A DNA stretch of 64,000 bases from Acidiferrimicrobium sp. IK. Its GTDB lineage: Bacteria; Actinomycetota; Acidimicrobiia; Acidimicrobiales; Palsa-688. The notes below the pieces were generated by a model. It did no database searches. It saw only the letters and a program-made list of their open reading frames with translations, and was not told the origin of the DNA. The stretch lies in NCBI RefSeq assembly GCF_025499425.1, contig NZ_JAIMCB010000003.1, positions 1 to 64,000 of the forward strand, in the 5' to 3' direction. Positions 27,011-36,075 of the stretch are shown in pieces (position 1 is the first letter of the stretch; each line of letters starts with the position of its first letter). A program made the position numbers and the translations under genes.

Positions 27011-28185
27011 ATGGGCTCAACGGCGTCAGACGATCTTCGGGTGCAGGTCGTCAATCACGGGGACGGGTGGCGCTCGTACCTGGTGCTTGATGGCGTCACC
27101 GGCTCGGTTCACCGTCGCGCCGACAAGTTCCTGGCACCCTACGGGGAGGGAACGCAGCGGACGTACGCCTACCATCTGGTCGACCACCTTCGCTGGCTGG
27201 CCGTCAACGGCTACCGGGAGGACGTCGTCGGCGTCGATGATCTCCGGCGGTACATGGCCCTGTGCGGCACAGAGCAGGCCGGGCCGTGGGGGTCACCGTG
27301 GGGGACAGGCCCCTCAGCGACAGCGCCCAGGGGGTGAGAGCGGCGTGCCTCAAGGGCTACTACCTCGATGTGACCGCTCGTGAGAACGTCAACGCCCCGT
27401 TGCGCGCAGCGCTGTCGGCCACCCGCTCGGTCACCGCCCGGGACCGGGACCGCTCCGTGTTGGGCCACCTGGCGACGTCGATGACCTCGAACCCGCTGTC
27501 ACGAGGAGCGGTGGCGCGCCGACACCCGCGGATGCTCCCGGACGGGACACGGGAGGCGATGCTCGAGGCGGTGGGAACGGCTCGGGACCGGATGATCGTG
27601 ACCTGGTTGGCCGACTCGGGCATGCGGATCGGGGAGCTGTGCGGGTTGTGGTTTTGCGATCTGCATTTGCGCAGCGATCATCGCTGCGGGGAGCGTAGGG
27701 CGCCGCACGTGCATGTGGTGAAGCGGGTCAACCCCAACAGGGCCGCGGCCAAGCGGGGATTCCCGGCGGCGGTGGTCGACGGTGTGGTCACCGGTGGGAT
27801 CGTGCGGCGGGCGAGCCCGGCGATGGTCACCACCTACCACGAGTACCTGGCGGAGGACTACCACCGTTTGCGGGCGCTGGCCCAGACCGATCTGGTGCTG
27901 GTGCAGCTGGGCGGTGAGCGGGCGGGGGTGCCGCTGAGCACGCACGGGGCGCTCCAGATGATCGAGCGGGCCGGTCGGCGGGCCGGTCTGGGTCGTATCA
28001 GGCCGCACGCGTTCCGCCACTCGTGGGCGACGGCGCTGGCCGAGGCGACCGGCGGGAACATCAAGGCCGTCGCGGACGAGGGGGGCTGGGCCAGCTCGCA
28101 GACGGTGGAGGAAACCTACGCCCACCTGGCCGGGACCCCCACGTTGGAGGCCGCGCTTCGACAGGTCTGGGGAGAGCAGCTGTGA
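27011..28185 (+). pseudogene. tnpA: Tn554-like TnpA tyrosine recombinase, frameshifted
   Basis: The N-terminal core-binding half (27011 to about 27300: GTQRTYAYHLVDHLRWLAVNGYREDVVGVDDLRRYM) and the catalytic half (about 27303-28185) are in frames differing by -1. The change falls in or near a G run at 27300-27304. The second half holds the catalytic set: Arg in DSGMRIGELCGL, HAFRH (H-x-x-R), GGW and final TYAHL (Tyr nucleophile). If joined, the product would be about 390 aa, normal for this family. Either a broken gene, a programmed -1 frameshift, or a homopolymer sequencing error. Confidence 0.85.
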
Positions 28186-30751
28186 GCGCGTTGTTGCGCC
28201 CGGTCGCCTCGGTCGACGACCTGGTGCGGCTGGCCCCGCTGGACCGGTTCCGGGCGCTGATCGACGGCGAGAACTTCGCTCCTCGGTTCCGCGCCGAGCC
28301 CCTGGTGTTCGACATCGACGACCCCATCTACGGCTACGGCTGCGGCGTCGAAGGCTGCCTCGGCCACGTCACCCGGATGGCGGGGTGGTGCACGCCTCAC
28401 GGGCTCGAGCGGCGGGATGTGCTGCGGGCGGGGATGGGCGAGGCGGCGTGGAGGGCCGGGGCTCTCGCGTTGCCCGACCGGGCCAGGCCGGCGCCCCGGG
28501 CCCGGCGGCCGGCCTGTCGGTTCTGTCCTGACCGTGACGCCGGCCGCGACGGCCTGTGCCTCCGCCATTCGACGTCGCGCCGGCGTGCGCTGGGGGTCGC
28601 CGGGGACGGTTGGGACGAGTCGGCCTGGGCCGCCCGCCAGGATCGTCTGCCCGGTGCGGGGGCGTGCGCGGTGGAGGCCTGTGCGGGCCGGGCCGAGCTG
28701 GCGCCGCCGTTGTGCCCCGCGCATCGCATCGCATCGCGTGGCGACGCGTCGGCTGTCCTGACGGGGCCGAATGGGAGCGGTGGCTGGCGGTCGTGCGAGA
28801 CCGCCTGTCGCCGGGGGCGGTGACCCTGGTTGGCCTGTCGCCGCTGCTGGCGGCCGAGATCCGCTACGGGCTGTGGGCGCATACCAAGAGCCGGGCACCG
28901 GCGAGATGGTTCCCGATGTGCCTGCGGACATTGGTCCGCTCCTGCCTGTCGGCGGGGGCGGCCTCGCTGCTCGACTTGGACCTCGACGCCGGGGGGTGGA
29001 CCCCCCAGCCCGCCGCGGTGAACCGCATCGTGCGAGAGATGCTCAAAGACGTCCAGGCCGTGCATCGCAACCGGGCCGACACCCGCCGGTTGGGCTACAT
29101 CGACACCAACTATTGGGGGTTCCGGTTCGCGGACCGCCGTTCCCCGTTCGACCTGACCGCGATCACCCAGCCCTGGCTGCGCGAGCTGGCCTGGGACTAC
29201 CTGGCCGCGACGTTGGACGGCCCGAGGCGTCCCCGCCGGGCGGGAACCTTCGAGCAGGCCCGCCGTTCGCTGGTGTGCTTGAGCGCCTACCTGTCCGATC
29301 GAGACCCCTACCGGGGGGAGAGGCCGGCCGCGCTGAGCGAGGCGACGGCCAGAGAATTCGTGGCCGATTTCACCGCCCGGGTGGCGGGTCACGAGCCGGT
29401 GCTGGGGGTGTTCAACGTCGACGGGTCACCGTCGCCGGCCACGACCACCACCTACGCGTTGTACATGAACGCCCTGCGCCGGGTGTTGCGTTGGGCCATG
29501 GAGACCGCCGCCGCCGAGGCGGCCGGGCTGCCCCGGGAGTTCATCGTGGCCGTCCCCGCCGGCGGGGCGGTGTCGTTCAAGAACCCACGGCCGTTCAGCG
29601 ACGCGGTGCTGCGGGAGGTGAGCGACCCGGCCAACATCGCCCTGCTGGCGGCCATGGACCCCAACGACGGCGGCCTGGCCGACATGTGGTCGATCCAGGT
29701 CAGATGCGGGCGTCGGATCAGCGAGGTGATCGGGCTGCGCTTCGACTGCGTGAGCGAGCATCTGGGCCGGACCTGGATGTGGGTGGACATGACCAAGGTC
29801 GGCAAGCTCGACTACGCCACCCAGGTCCCCCGCGACGTCTACGACGTGATCGTGGCCCGCCAGGCCAAGACCGAGGAGAAGTTCCGGCTCAAGCACGGGG
29901 TGGAGCTGACCGCCGGCCAGCGGAGGACGATCGCGCTGTTCCCCAGCCGGATAGCGAACCCGAGCTTCGAGCGGTCGGTGTCGACCCAGTCGTTCACGGT
30001 GGCGTTCAAGGCGTGGCTCGAATCCGACCAGATGCGCCTGCCGGGGCACACCACCCACCAAGCCCGCCACACCCTGGCCACCAGGTTGGTCAACGCGGGG
30101 GCCAGCATGGCCCATGTCAAACGGGTCCTGGGCCACGTATCGGAGCGGATGAGCGACTCCTACGTCCTCATCGCCGGCTCCCAGGTGGAGCCGTTCCTGC
30201 AACAGGTGTGGGTCACCGGGCCCGGCAACCACAACCCGGGCCAGGTGGTGCTGACCCCGACCGCGGCGGAGACGACCACCGCCGAGCAGCTGATGATCGA
30301 CCTGGCCGCGGTGCCCACCGAACACGGCCTGTGCACCTTCAAGCCGGTGGTGGGCGGCCACGACTGTCCCTTCGATCGCCAGTGCCACTCCTGCGAGCAT
30401 TTCGTGTTGACCGGGGCCGACTACGGCTACTGGAGGCGCCAGGAGCAGCGATGGGCGGCGATGGCCGAGGGCGCCCCGGACCCGACCGCACGCGACTACA
30501 TCTACGGGGCGTTCGAGAAGAGCTCGCAGGCTCTCGCCGGACTGGAGAAAGCCCTGCTGGCGTTGGGCCTGCTCGACCAGGCCAGGGAGCTCGACTTGCG
30601 CAGTCCCCACCAAGACTTCTTCGACCCCGTCTGGAGACAGGGCTGGCGGGCCGATGACCTGGTCCACCTCGGCGCCGCACAACCGGCAGCAGAGGCCCCT
30701 GGGAGCCCTGTCGACGGCGGCGACGGCGAAGAGGGGGCGGTCGCATCATGA
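28182..30751 (+). pseudogene. tnpB: Tn554-like TnpB tyrosine recombinase, frame broken by one 5-bp repeat unit
   Basis: Starts at GTG 28182, overlapping tnpA. The N-terminal part (28182-28735) has three zinc-knuckle-like units ending in C-x2-H: CGVEGC..CTPH, CRFC..CLRH and CAVEAC..CPAH. From 28736 the protein continues in another frame: WERWLAVVRDRL, RRISEVIGLRF (Arg), HTTHQARHTLATRL (H-x-x-R), GH and SYVLI (Tyr), then a C-terminal Cys cluster (CPFDRQCHSC). Removing one GCATC unit at 28721-28735 joins both into one 854-aa protein. See the repeat entry. Confidence 0.88.
28721..28735. repeat. Three GCATC units at the tnpB frame break
   Basis: GCATC x3 follows CCCC-GC. With two units the coding sequence reads CPAHRIAWRRVGCPDGAEW straight into the downstream frame. 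With three units it shifts and stops at 28823. A 5-bp unit changes frame on each gain or loss, as in phase-variable genes. Confidence 0.8.
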
Positions 30752-31299
30752 CCGATGTCGCGGCCACGCCCGAAGCGGAGGGGAGACCGGCGCCGCGCCA
30801 GGCCATCGACGCCCGCCGGCGAGACACGGCCATCAAGGTGACCGCGGTCGGCAAGGCCGTCAAGGCGGTGGGTCGCACCGGCGTTCCCGTCACTCGTGCG
30901 GGGGTGGCCCGCCTGGCCGGGGTGTCACGTTCGTTCACCTACGAGAACCATGATGCGGACACCATGATCACCGCGGCGCAGTCAAGGACCCAGGCCCTCG
31001 CCGGCGACCGGGACGAGAAGCTGACCGCCCAACAACAAGCGGCATGGCAGGAACGAGCCCTCAACGCCGAGGACCAGGTGCGCCACTTGCGCCGCGAGCT
31101 TGGCACGCAGCACCAACTGGTGGGCGACCTGCTCGGGCAGCTGCGAGAACCGAACGGCACATGGATCCAAGAGGACCGGGACCGGCTCCGCCAAGACAAC
31201 GAGCACCTTCGCTACGAGCGGAACCAGTTCCTGCGAGACCGCGACGACCTGCACCGCAAGCTCGACGGCGCCCGAGCAAACGTTTCCCGGCTCACCTAG
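30748..31299 (+). CDS. tnpC: DUF6262 / Tn554 TnpC-like accessory protein
   Basis: 183 aa. The N-terminal HTH-like part (TRAGVARLAGVSRSFTYEN) is followed by a long coiled coil (WQERALNAEDQVRHLRRELGTQHQLVGDLLGQLRE...DNEHLRYERNQFL). It occupies the TnpC position with an ATGA overlap to tnpB. In Tn554 the TnpC protein influences insertion orientation and frequency. Intact here, unlike tnpA and tnpB. Confidence 0.85.
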   Translation: MTDVAATPEAEGRPAPRQAIDARRRDTAIKVTAVGKAVKAVGRTGVPVTRAGVARLAGVSRSFTYENHDADTMITAAQSRTQALAGDRDEKLTAQQQAAWQERALNAEDQVRHLRRELGTQHQLVGDLLGQLREPNGTWIQEDRDRLRQDNEHLRYERNQFLRDRDDLHRKLDGARANVSRLT

Positions 31300-31390
31300 C
31301 AGCGCGTCACGACACTGTTCCCCGACGGCCCGGCAAGGACGGCTCCGTGATCACCCCCGCTTATGGTCGTGGCACCTGGAGGCCAGCAGG

Positions 31391-31603
31391 GTGAGCCGCC
31401 GGTGTCACCGCCATGGCAGGCAGGCCCGTGCCATCGGCCCCGTCCCGGGCTCTTGCGACGATGGCCGTGGCCTCGGCTGGGTTGAGTGGTGCGGCCACCG
31501 GATGTTCGTCGTCGACCACACACCCGCCGGGTTCCCGATCGGAGTCTTCGAAGACGAGATCGACCGCGACTGGATCGACGATCCCGACAGGCCGGATCGA
31601 TGA
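31391..31603 (+). CDS. Possible 70-aa protein after tnpC
   Basis: GTG 31391 with GGAGG 8 nt upstream; the product ends with an acidic tail (FEDEIDRDWIDDPDRPDR) after a hydrophobic WVEWCGHRMFVVDHTPAGFPIGV segment. No family recognised. The only coding candidate between 31300 and 31790. The rest of that stretch shows nothing I can support. Confidence 0.35.
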   Translation: MSRRCHRHGRQARAIGPVPGSCDDGRGLGWVEWCGHRMFVVDHTPAGFPIGVFEDEIDRDWIDDPDRPDR

Positions 31604-31790
31604 GGAGTTCTCGTGACCACGAGGTCACGACCATAGCGAGGCCCCTCGGCCGGCGCTCCACCGAGCGCACCCGTGCAGGCAGGCGGACCGATGACATGGG
31701 CGTGGCCCGACTCCGACGATGCTGTCGTCGAGTCCGTCTCGCCATATCGCCCGCCGGCCCGGCCCGGTGGCGCCGGCGGGTGCCGAACGT

Positions 31791-32339
31791 TCAGGCAGTG
31801 ATGTCGATGACGCTGACCCCATCGGCGTCCGCCTGCCATGCCGCCAACTGCTGGCCGGGCTCGCCGCTGTAAGCCATTGCCCTGGCCACCACGACCCCGC
31901 CGTAGTGGGTGGCGAGGTTCAACAGGTCGCAGTTCAGCTGCGGAGTCGACGAGCACACCCGGGTACCGTGGCGGTGCAACTCGAAGGGGACCGTCCACCG
32001 CTGAGCCCGGCGCAACTTGCTCATCGGTTCCAGGCCCCATCGGTCCCCGCAGTCCACCTCGGTGTCGAACAGCTCACCGGCGGCGAACACGATGACCCCT
32101 TCACTCCAGCCGCAACCCTCGATCAAGCCGTGCAGCTCGCCGTGCCGGGCGTTGAGCCGATCGAGAAGGTAGTCGCTGTCGGAGCCGAAACGGTGGACAG
32201 TCCAGTGCCTAAAGTGACCGAGGGCGAGGCGAACCTCGTCCTCGTCGAGATCGCTCAGCGCCTGGAAGTAGCCGGGCGTCGCCTCCCGGCGGGCGGGTTC
32301 CCGATCAATGGGGCAGCCGATCGTCTGCGTTGTGACCAC
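31791..32339 (-). CDS. Hypothetical transposon cargo protein
   Basis: 182 aa, no family recognised. Contains FRHWTVHRFGSDSDYLLDRLNARHGELHGLIEGCGW followed by strand-rich sequence (GVIVFAAGELFDTEV, GTRVCSSTPQLNCDLLNLATHYGGVVVARAM). No membrane segment. Lies on the opposite strand to the transposase genes, next to 32424-33068, so both are probably passengers. Confidence 0.55.
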   Translation of the reverse strand: MVTTQTIGCPIDREPARREATPGYFQALSDLDEDEVRLALGHFRHWTVHRFGSDSDYLLDRLNARHGELHGLIEGCGWSEGVIVFAAGELFDTEVDCGDRWGLEPMSKLRRAQRWTVPFELHRHGTRVCSSTPQLNCDLLNLATHYGGVVVARAMAYSGEPGQQLAAWQADADGVSVIDITA

Positions 32340-32423
32340 CTCCCGACGATACGACCTGATCGAGCGCGGACCGGGGATGGCCCAGCGTGGTCGCCAGCGA
32401 GATCGGGCCTTGACGGCGTGCGT

Positions 32424-33068
32424 CTATCGGCGACGAGGCCGATGACGGTTGCTCGGCTTGCGCCGGGGCGGCGTCCCGGGGGGTGTGAACCTCCCGGTCC
32501 CACCCTTGGCCGGCACGGGGCGGGCTGGGGGGCCCAACACGGCCTCCCGTTCGGCGAGGGGGGATGCGTTGAAAGCCTGGATGAAGTCCTGCATCGCCTC
32601 CCAGTCATCGAGGCGGACACCCCGGGCGGTGGCCTCCATCAGCACACGTTTGCCCATGCTGTAGCGGACCGCGTCGGCCATGTGGAGGTGGAAGCGGGGC
32701 CCGATCTGTTCGAGGTGGTCGTAGAGGACCTCGGGATCCTCGCTCGCAGGGTCCAGCAGGCCGGTGTCGGCCAAGAAGCGGACGAACGTCGCTGCCTCAA
32801 CGAGAACCTGGTCCAGTTCGCCGTCGTCGACGATCATCTTGGCCGGGTACATCTCCAGGAACACGGCGTCCAGATCGGATCGGGTCCAACGGGTCAGGTG
32901 CCGGTCGAGATAGCCCCACTTGTAATGGAGCAGTTCCTCCCCGACATCGGGAGCAAGGATGGCGCCGGAGGCGGTGGACCAGGCTGCAAACCGTTCGCGC
33001 AGCTGCAGTCGGACCTCCTCGTAGCCGGACTCGGTCTCAGGGCTGACGTCAATGGGGGCGATCGGCAT
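32424..33068 (-). CDS. Hypothetical transposon cargo protein
   Basis: 214 aa from ATG 33068 (GAGGGG 6 nt upstream; the frame is open to 33140). Helical middle part (EEVRLQLRERFAAW, LLHYKWGYLDRHLTRWTRSDLDAVFLEMYPAKM, EAATFVRFLADTGLLDP) and a basic Pro-rich tail. No family is recognised with confidence. Its product ends just before the neighbouring minus-strand gene and it is the rightmost cargo of the Tn554-like element. Confidence 0.6.
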   Translation of the reverse strand: MPIAPIDVSPETESGYEEVRLQLRERFAAWSTASGAILAPDVGEELLHYKWGYLDRHLTRWTRSDLDAVFLEMYPAKMIVDDGELDQVLVEAATFVRFLADTGLLDPASEDPEVLYDHLEQIGPRFHLHMADAVRYSMGKRVLMEATARGVRLDDWEAMQDFIQAFNASPLAEREAVLGPPARPVPAKGGTGRFTPPGTPPRRKPSNRHRPRRR

Positions 33069-33292
33069 AGCCATCCCCTCATCATCGCCGACGCTCCACC
33101 GCAGAACGGTGGACCCCCCTCCCGGCGCAGCTCTCCTCATGCTCTCGGCGCGGCCGAACCAGCCAATCTCCGCGCCTGCCAGCTCGCCTCGCCATGGGTA
33201 GCGAACGTCCCGTCTCCGACATGTACGCCACAGAGGAAACGGCCGCCTGCAGCAGAACTACGCTTGAGTGTCCCGCTCCGAGAAGTGAAGTC

Positions 33293-34656
33293 GACGAGGC
33301 TCAGGACGCGGACCCCTGCATCGCCGGCGTCGTCGAATCCCAACATCACGCGCAGTTGATCGCGGTCGGCGACTCCGCCCAGGCCATCTACGGGTGGCGC
33401 GGCGCCGGCGACTTCCTCGCCCGCGTGGACGCCCACCACCGTCTGCGGCTTACCCAGTCCTGGCGGTTCGGGGCCGCCGTAGCGGAGGAGGCGAACACCT
33501 GGCTCGGTGTCGTCGGCACCGAGCTTCGCGTCGTAGGCAACCCCAACCTCGATTCGACCCTCGGCCCGCTCGACCAACCGGACTCCGTGCTGTGTCGCTC
33601 CAACGGCGGCACCATCCAGCAACTCCTCGACGCCCACGACAAAGGCGTGAGAGTGCATCTCGTCGGCGACGGGAAGGAGATGCTCGCCCTGGCCCAGGCA
33701 GCCGAACGGATGCAGGACGGCCGGGCCGCCGCCCACCCCGAGCTGGTTGCGTTCAACACCTGGCAGGAGGTGGTGGACTACGCGGAGAACGACCCCGGCG
33801 GTAGCGACCTCGCCGTAGCTGTGCAGATGATCGAACGCTACGGTCCGTCGGAGGTGATCCGGGCGATCAACGGCACCGTCCCCGCCGACCGGGCCGAGCT
33901 ACGAGTCTCGACCGCGCACAAGAGCAAGGGGCTCGAATGGGACCGGGTGCGTATCGGTTCCGACTTCCGTGAACCGCTCGACAAGGTGACCGGCCAGCCG
34001 CTGCCGATCCCAAGAGAGGACGCCATGCTCGCCTACGTGGCGGTCCCCCGGGCAAAGCTCGTGCTCGACACAGGCGGGCTCGGATGGATCCACGACCATC
34101 TCGCTGCACTGGCCAACCCCGGAGGCTGGACCGTAGGTCGAGAGCACACCCCAGCCGTCGAGGCCATCGCGGAGTCCCCCCGTCCCTCGTCGTCCCCCTC
34201 CGTCCTCCAGCGACCCCGGAACACGCCCCGGCGCCGGCGGTGCACCTGGAGGACAGCGGCGCTGGCGGTCGCGGGCCAGCCCAGCCTGTGGCACCTCCCG
34301 TCCCCTCCGTCGTGGACGACCCCGCTGCTGAGTATCTCGCAGGGTGGGGGCTTCACATGGGTGATCCGGTTCTCGTTGCCGGGGAACGCGGTGTCTACGT
34401 GATCCAGTCGGTAGCCCGCGATGGCAGCCTCACCGTCTACCGGGAGGACAAGACCGGCGGCGCCCGGAACTTCCGACCCGAATGGTGCAGCCCGGCGATC
34501 CGGCAAGGAAGAGGCGGCCAGCCGGTGAGGGTCCGCGCTGTGTCTCCGGAGGCCCGCGCCGCACGAGCCGCATGGCAGGGGGAATCGCAGCAACCGCTCC
34601 TCGACGAGCTTCCCGGCACCGGCCTCGGAGGTCTCGGAGCGCGCCTCGCCCGTTAG
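33293..34656 (+). pseudogene. UvrD/Rep-type helicase, 3' part (frameshifted tail)
   Basis: Begins exactly at motif II DEAQDADP and continues with LIAVGDSAQAIYGWRGA (motif III), LRLTQSWRFG (motif IV), RAELRVSTAHKSKGLEWDRV (motif V) and EDAMLAYVAVPRAK (motif VI). After about 34170 the frame changes by -1 at a C run (34176-34181) into a Pro-rich linker and a small domain (AAEYLAGWGLHMGDPVLVAGERGVYVIQSV...REDKTGGARNF) ending at 34656. The gene has two lesions: the transposon and this shift. An independent small gene from ATG 34357 is possible but less likely. Confidence 0.88.
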
Positions 34657-34668
34657 ACTCGGCGGGCG

Positions 34669-34788
34669 GTGACTGTCAAGGCTGTCGTGTTCGATGTCGG
34701 CGACGTGCTCGCTGACGAGAGCCGAGAGCACGGGACGTGGGCGGACTGGCTCAGGGGTGCACGCCACACGTTCCCCGCCGTGTTCTGA
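34669..34788 (+). pseudogene. HAD-type hydrolase, N-terminal fragment
   Basis: GTG start; 39 codons reading KAVVFDVGDVLADESREHGTWADWL, the first HAD motif (D-x-G-D-x-L variant) plus a cap start. It stops after FPAVF at 34788. A full HAD protein has over 200 residues. The remainder is not found downstream, so this is a remnant. Confidence 0.7.
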
Positions 34789-34865
34789 GGGGGTGATCGC
34801 GTCCGGCCGCGGCTATGCTGGCTTGCGCTCAGACTCGACGGCCGGCAGTCCGCCCGGCGTGGCGC

Positions 34866-35204
34866 TCATGGGGTGCTGGGAGCATCTGGGCTGGTCTCCT
34901 TCCGGACCCAGTTGGCGTAGTCGGGATTTGCATCGACTATCGGTACAGCCAGAATGCAAGGGACGTCGTAGGGGTGCTCCTGCTTGATTCTGTCGATGAG
35001 GGCAGGGACGAGGTTGGCCCGGGTGTGGTAAGCGACTCGAACCTCAGGATCGTCGTGAAGTGCCCCCTCCCATCGGTAGATCGAGCGTATTGGGGTGATG
35101 TGCTGACCGCAGGCGACCAAGCGTTCCTCCACCAGCTTGCGGCTGAAGCCTTGGAGCCAGTCGGGGTTGTCCGCGGTGACGATGACTTCGACGATGTCGG
35201 TCAT
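34866..35204 (-). CDS. cutA: CutA1-like divalent-ion tolerance protein
   Basis: 112 aa, full length. Contains the CutA pattern: ADNPDWLQGFSRKLVEERLVACGQHITPIRSIYRWEGAL, then YHTRANLVPALIDRIKQEHPYDVPCILAVPI and YANWV. CutA trimers are linked to copper/divalent-metal tolerance, though the biochemical role is unsettled. Its start overlaps the stop of the XRE gene (35201-35204), so it is under that regulator's promoter. A housekeeping-type gene carried as cargo. Confidence 0.9.
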   Translation of the reverse strand: MTDIVEVIVTADNPDWLQGFSRKLVEERLVACGQHITPIRSIYRWEGALHDDPEVRVAYHTRANLVPALIDRIKQEHPYDVPCILAVPIVDANPDYANWVRKETSPDAPSTP

Positions 35205-35812
35205 GATGTTGGACCTCCTTGTGCCTTGAGATCGTCCATGACGGCGAGGACTCCTTCTTCGCTGCGCGCCAGAGCGGCCCAGCCGGTGACGAGCGGGCCG
35301 TCGTAGGACAGACCGACCCATCGGCCGGTGGCGTGGATGCCGTGCTGATGGAGGACGAGGAACATGACACCCTTGGAACGGACGGCAGCCTCGGAAGCCG
35401 CGTACCAGCCCATGAGGATCTCGTTGTCCCAAAGACGCAGCTCGCCCCGCCAGAGGTAGCCACCTTCTTCCAGCGTCGTGCCCCGGGTAACAGCGACGAT
35501 TTCGGCTAGGTCGCCGTGCTGGCGTATGTGGACCTGGTGGGGATTGATGACTTCCTGGCCGTCCTTCCAGGTTTGCCAGCACGCCCACCAGTCGCCCGTC
35601 ATGTCGGCTCGGTGCGTGTCTTCCCCGGCCAGTTCTTCGAGCGTGATCTGCAGCGCCTTGGCGAGGGCGACCGCGATTTGGAAGCCGGGCTCGACGTCGC
35701 CCGCCTCCCAGCGGCGCACTTGCCGCCCGCTGACTCCAACTGCCTTGGCTAGGTCGTCCTGGCTCCATCCAAGTGATTCTCGTTGACGTCTAATGACTTC
35801 CGCGATCAGCAT
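35201..35812 (-). CDS. XRE-family regulator with C-terminal sensing domain
   Basis: 203 aa. N-terminal Cro/CI helix-turn-helix (IRRQRESLGWSQDDLAKAVGVSGRQVRRWEAGDVEP). The C-terminal half (from ~70) is beta-rich with many Trp (GDWWACWQTWKDGQ, HIRQHGDLAEIVAVTRGTT, GYLWRGELRLWDNEILMGWY, YDGPLVTGWAAL), likely a ligand pocket. It shares an operon with cutA. ATGGTCC repeats just upstream (35829-35915) are the probable operator, serving this gene and the divergent one. Confidence 0.85.
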   Translation of the reverse strand: MLIAEVIRRQRESLGWSQDDLAKAVGVSGRQVRRWEAGDVEPGFQIAVALAKALQITLEELAGEDTHRADMTGDWWACWQTWKDGQEVINPHQVHIRQHGDLAEIVAVTRGTTLEEGGYLWRGELRLWDNEILMGWYAASEAAVRSKGVMFLVLHQHGIHATGRWVGLSYDGPLVTGWAALARSEEGVLAVMDDLKAQGGPTS

Positions 35813-35828
35813 GGGGTTCCCTGTGGGA

Positions 35829-35915
35829 CGCTATGGTCCTTGACATAGGTCACTATGGTCCGGTAGGACTTAGAGGAAAGGACTTATGTGGCCTCAGCAT
35901 AGGACGCCATGGTCC
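35829..35915. promoter_or_regulatory. Divergent promoter/operator with three ATGGTCC repeats
   Basis: Repeats ACGCTATGGTCC (35829-35840), TCACTATGGTCC (35852-35863) and ACGCCATGGTCC (35904-35915). TTGACA (35843-35848) stands about 18 bp before TAGGAC and could form a rightward promoter. The array sits between the XRE gene and the rightward operon, so the XRE protein may control both. Confidence 0.5.
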
Positions 35916-36006
35916 CGAACGGAAGCCACCTCTGACTCCTCCTCTATCGCCTCCTCACCGAAGGAGCGCCGTGCCTACCTCGCCCAAACACAGGAGGTCG
36001 TAGCAG

Positions 36007-36075
36007 ATGACCATCTCGTCGAGTTCCGCGGTCCTGACGGGATCTCAGGCGAGCCGCCCCCTGACTCGCGCATGA
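36007..36075 (+). CDS. 22-aa leader peptide coupled to the next gene
   Basis: ATG 36007 is preceded by AGGAGG with good spacing (35991-35996) and reads MTISSSSAVLTGSQASRPLTRA. Its TGA (36073-36075) overlaps the ATG of the following gene at 36072. The larger gene has no ribosome site of its own at 36072. Translation of the leader would therefore deliver ribosomes to it. Confidence 0.5.
   Translation: MTISSSSAVLTGSQASRPLTRA

Larger units (their letters stand above)
26112..33293. mobile_element. Tn554-like transposon inside the helicase gene
   Basis: Left end 26112-26127 reads CGACTTTTCTTCTCGG. The reverse complement of the right end 33278-33293 reads CGACTTCACTTCTCGG (14/16). Joining 26115 to 33296 restores CTC TAC GAC GAG GCT CAG, helicase motif LYDEAQ, in frame. 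Only CGAC is shared at the two joints, so target duplication is 4 bp at most. Contents: truncated pRiA4b-type gene, two tyrosine recombinases, a DUF6262 protein (the TnpA/TnpB/TnpC order of Tn554), and two unrecognised minus-strand genes. Confidence 0.85.

Noticed and set aside
28771-30657. 628-aa plus-strand frame inside tnpB
   Set aside because: Shadow frame; the real frame carries the tyrosine-recombinase motifs.
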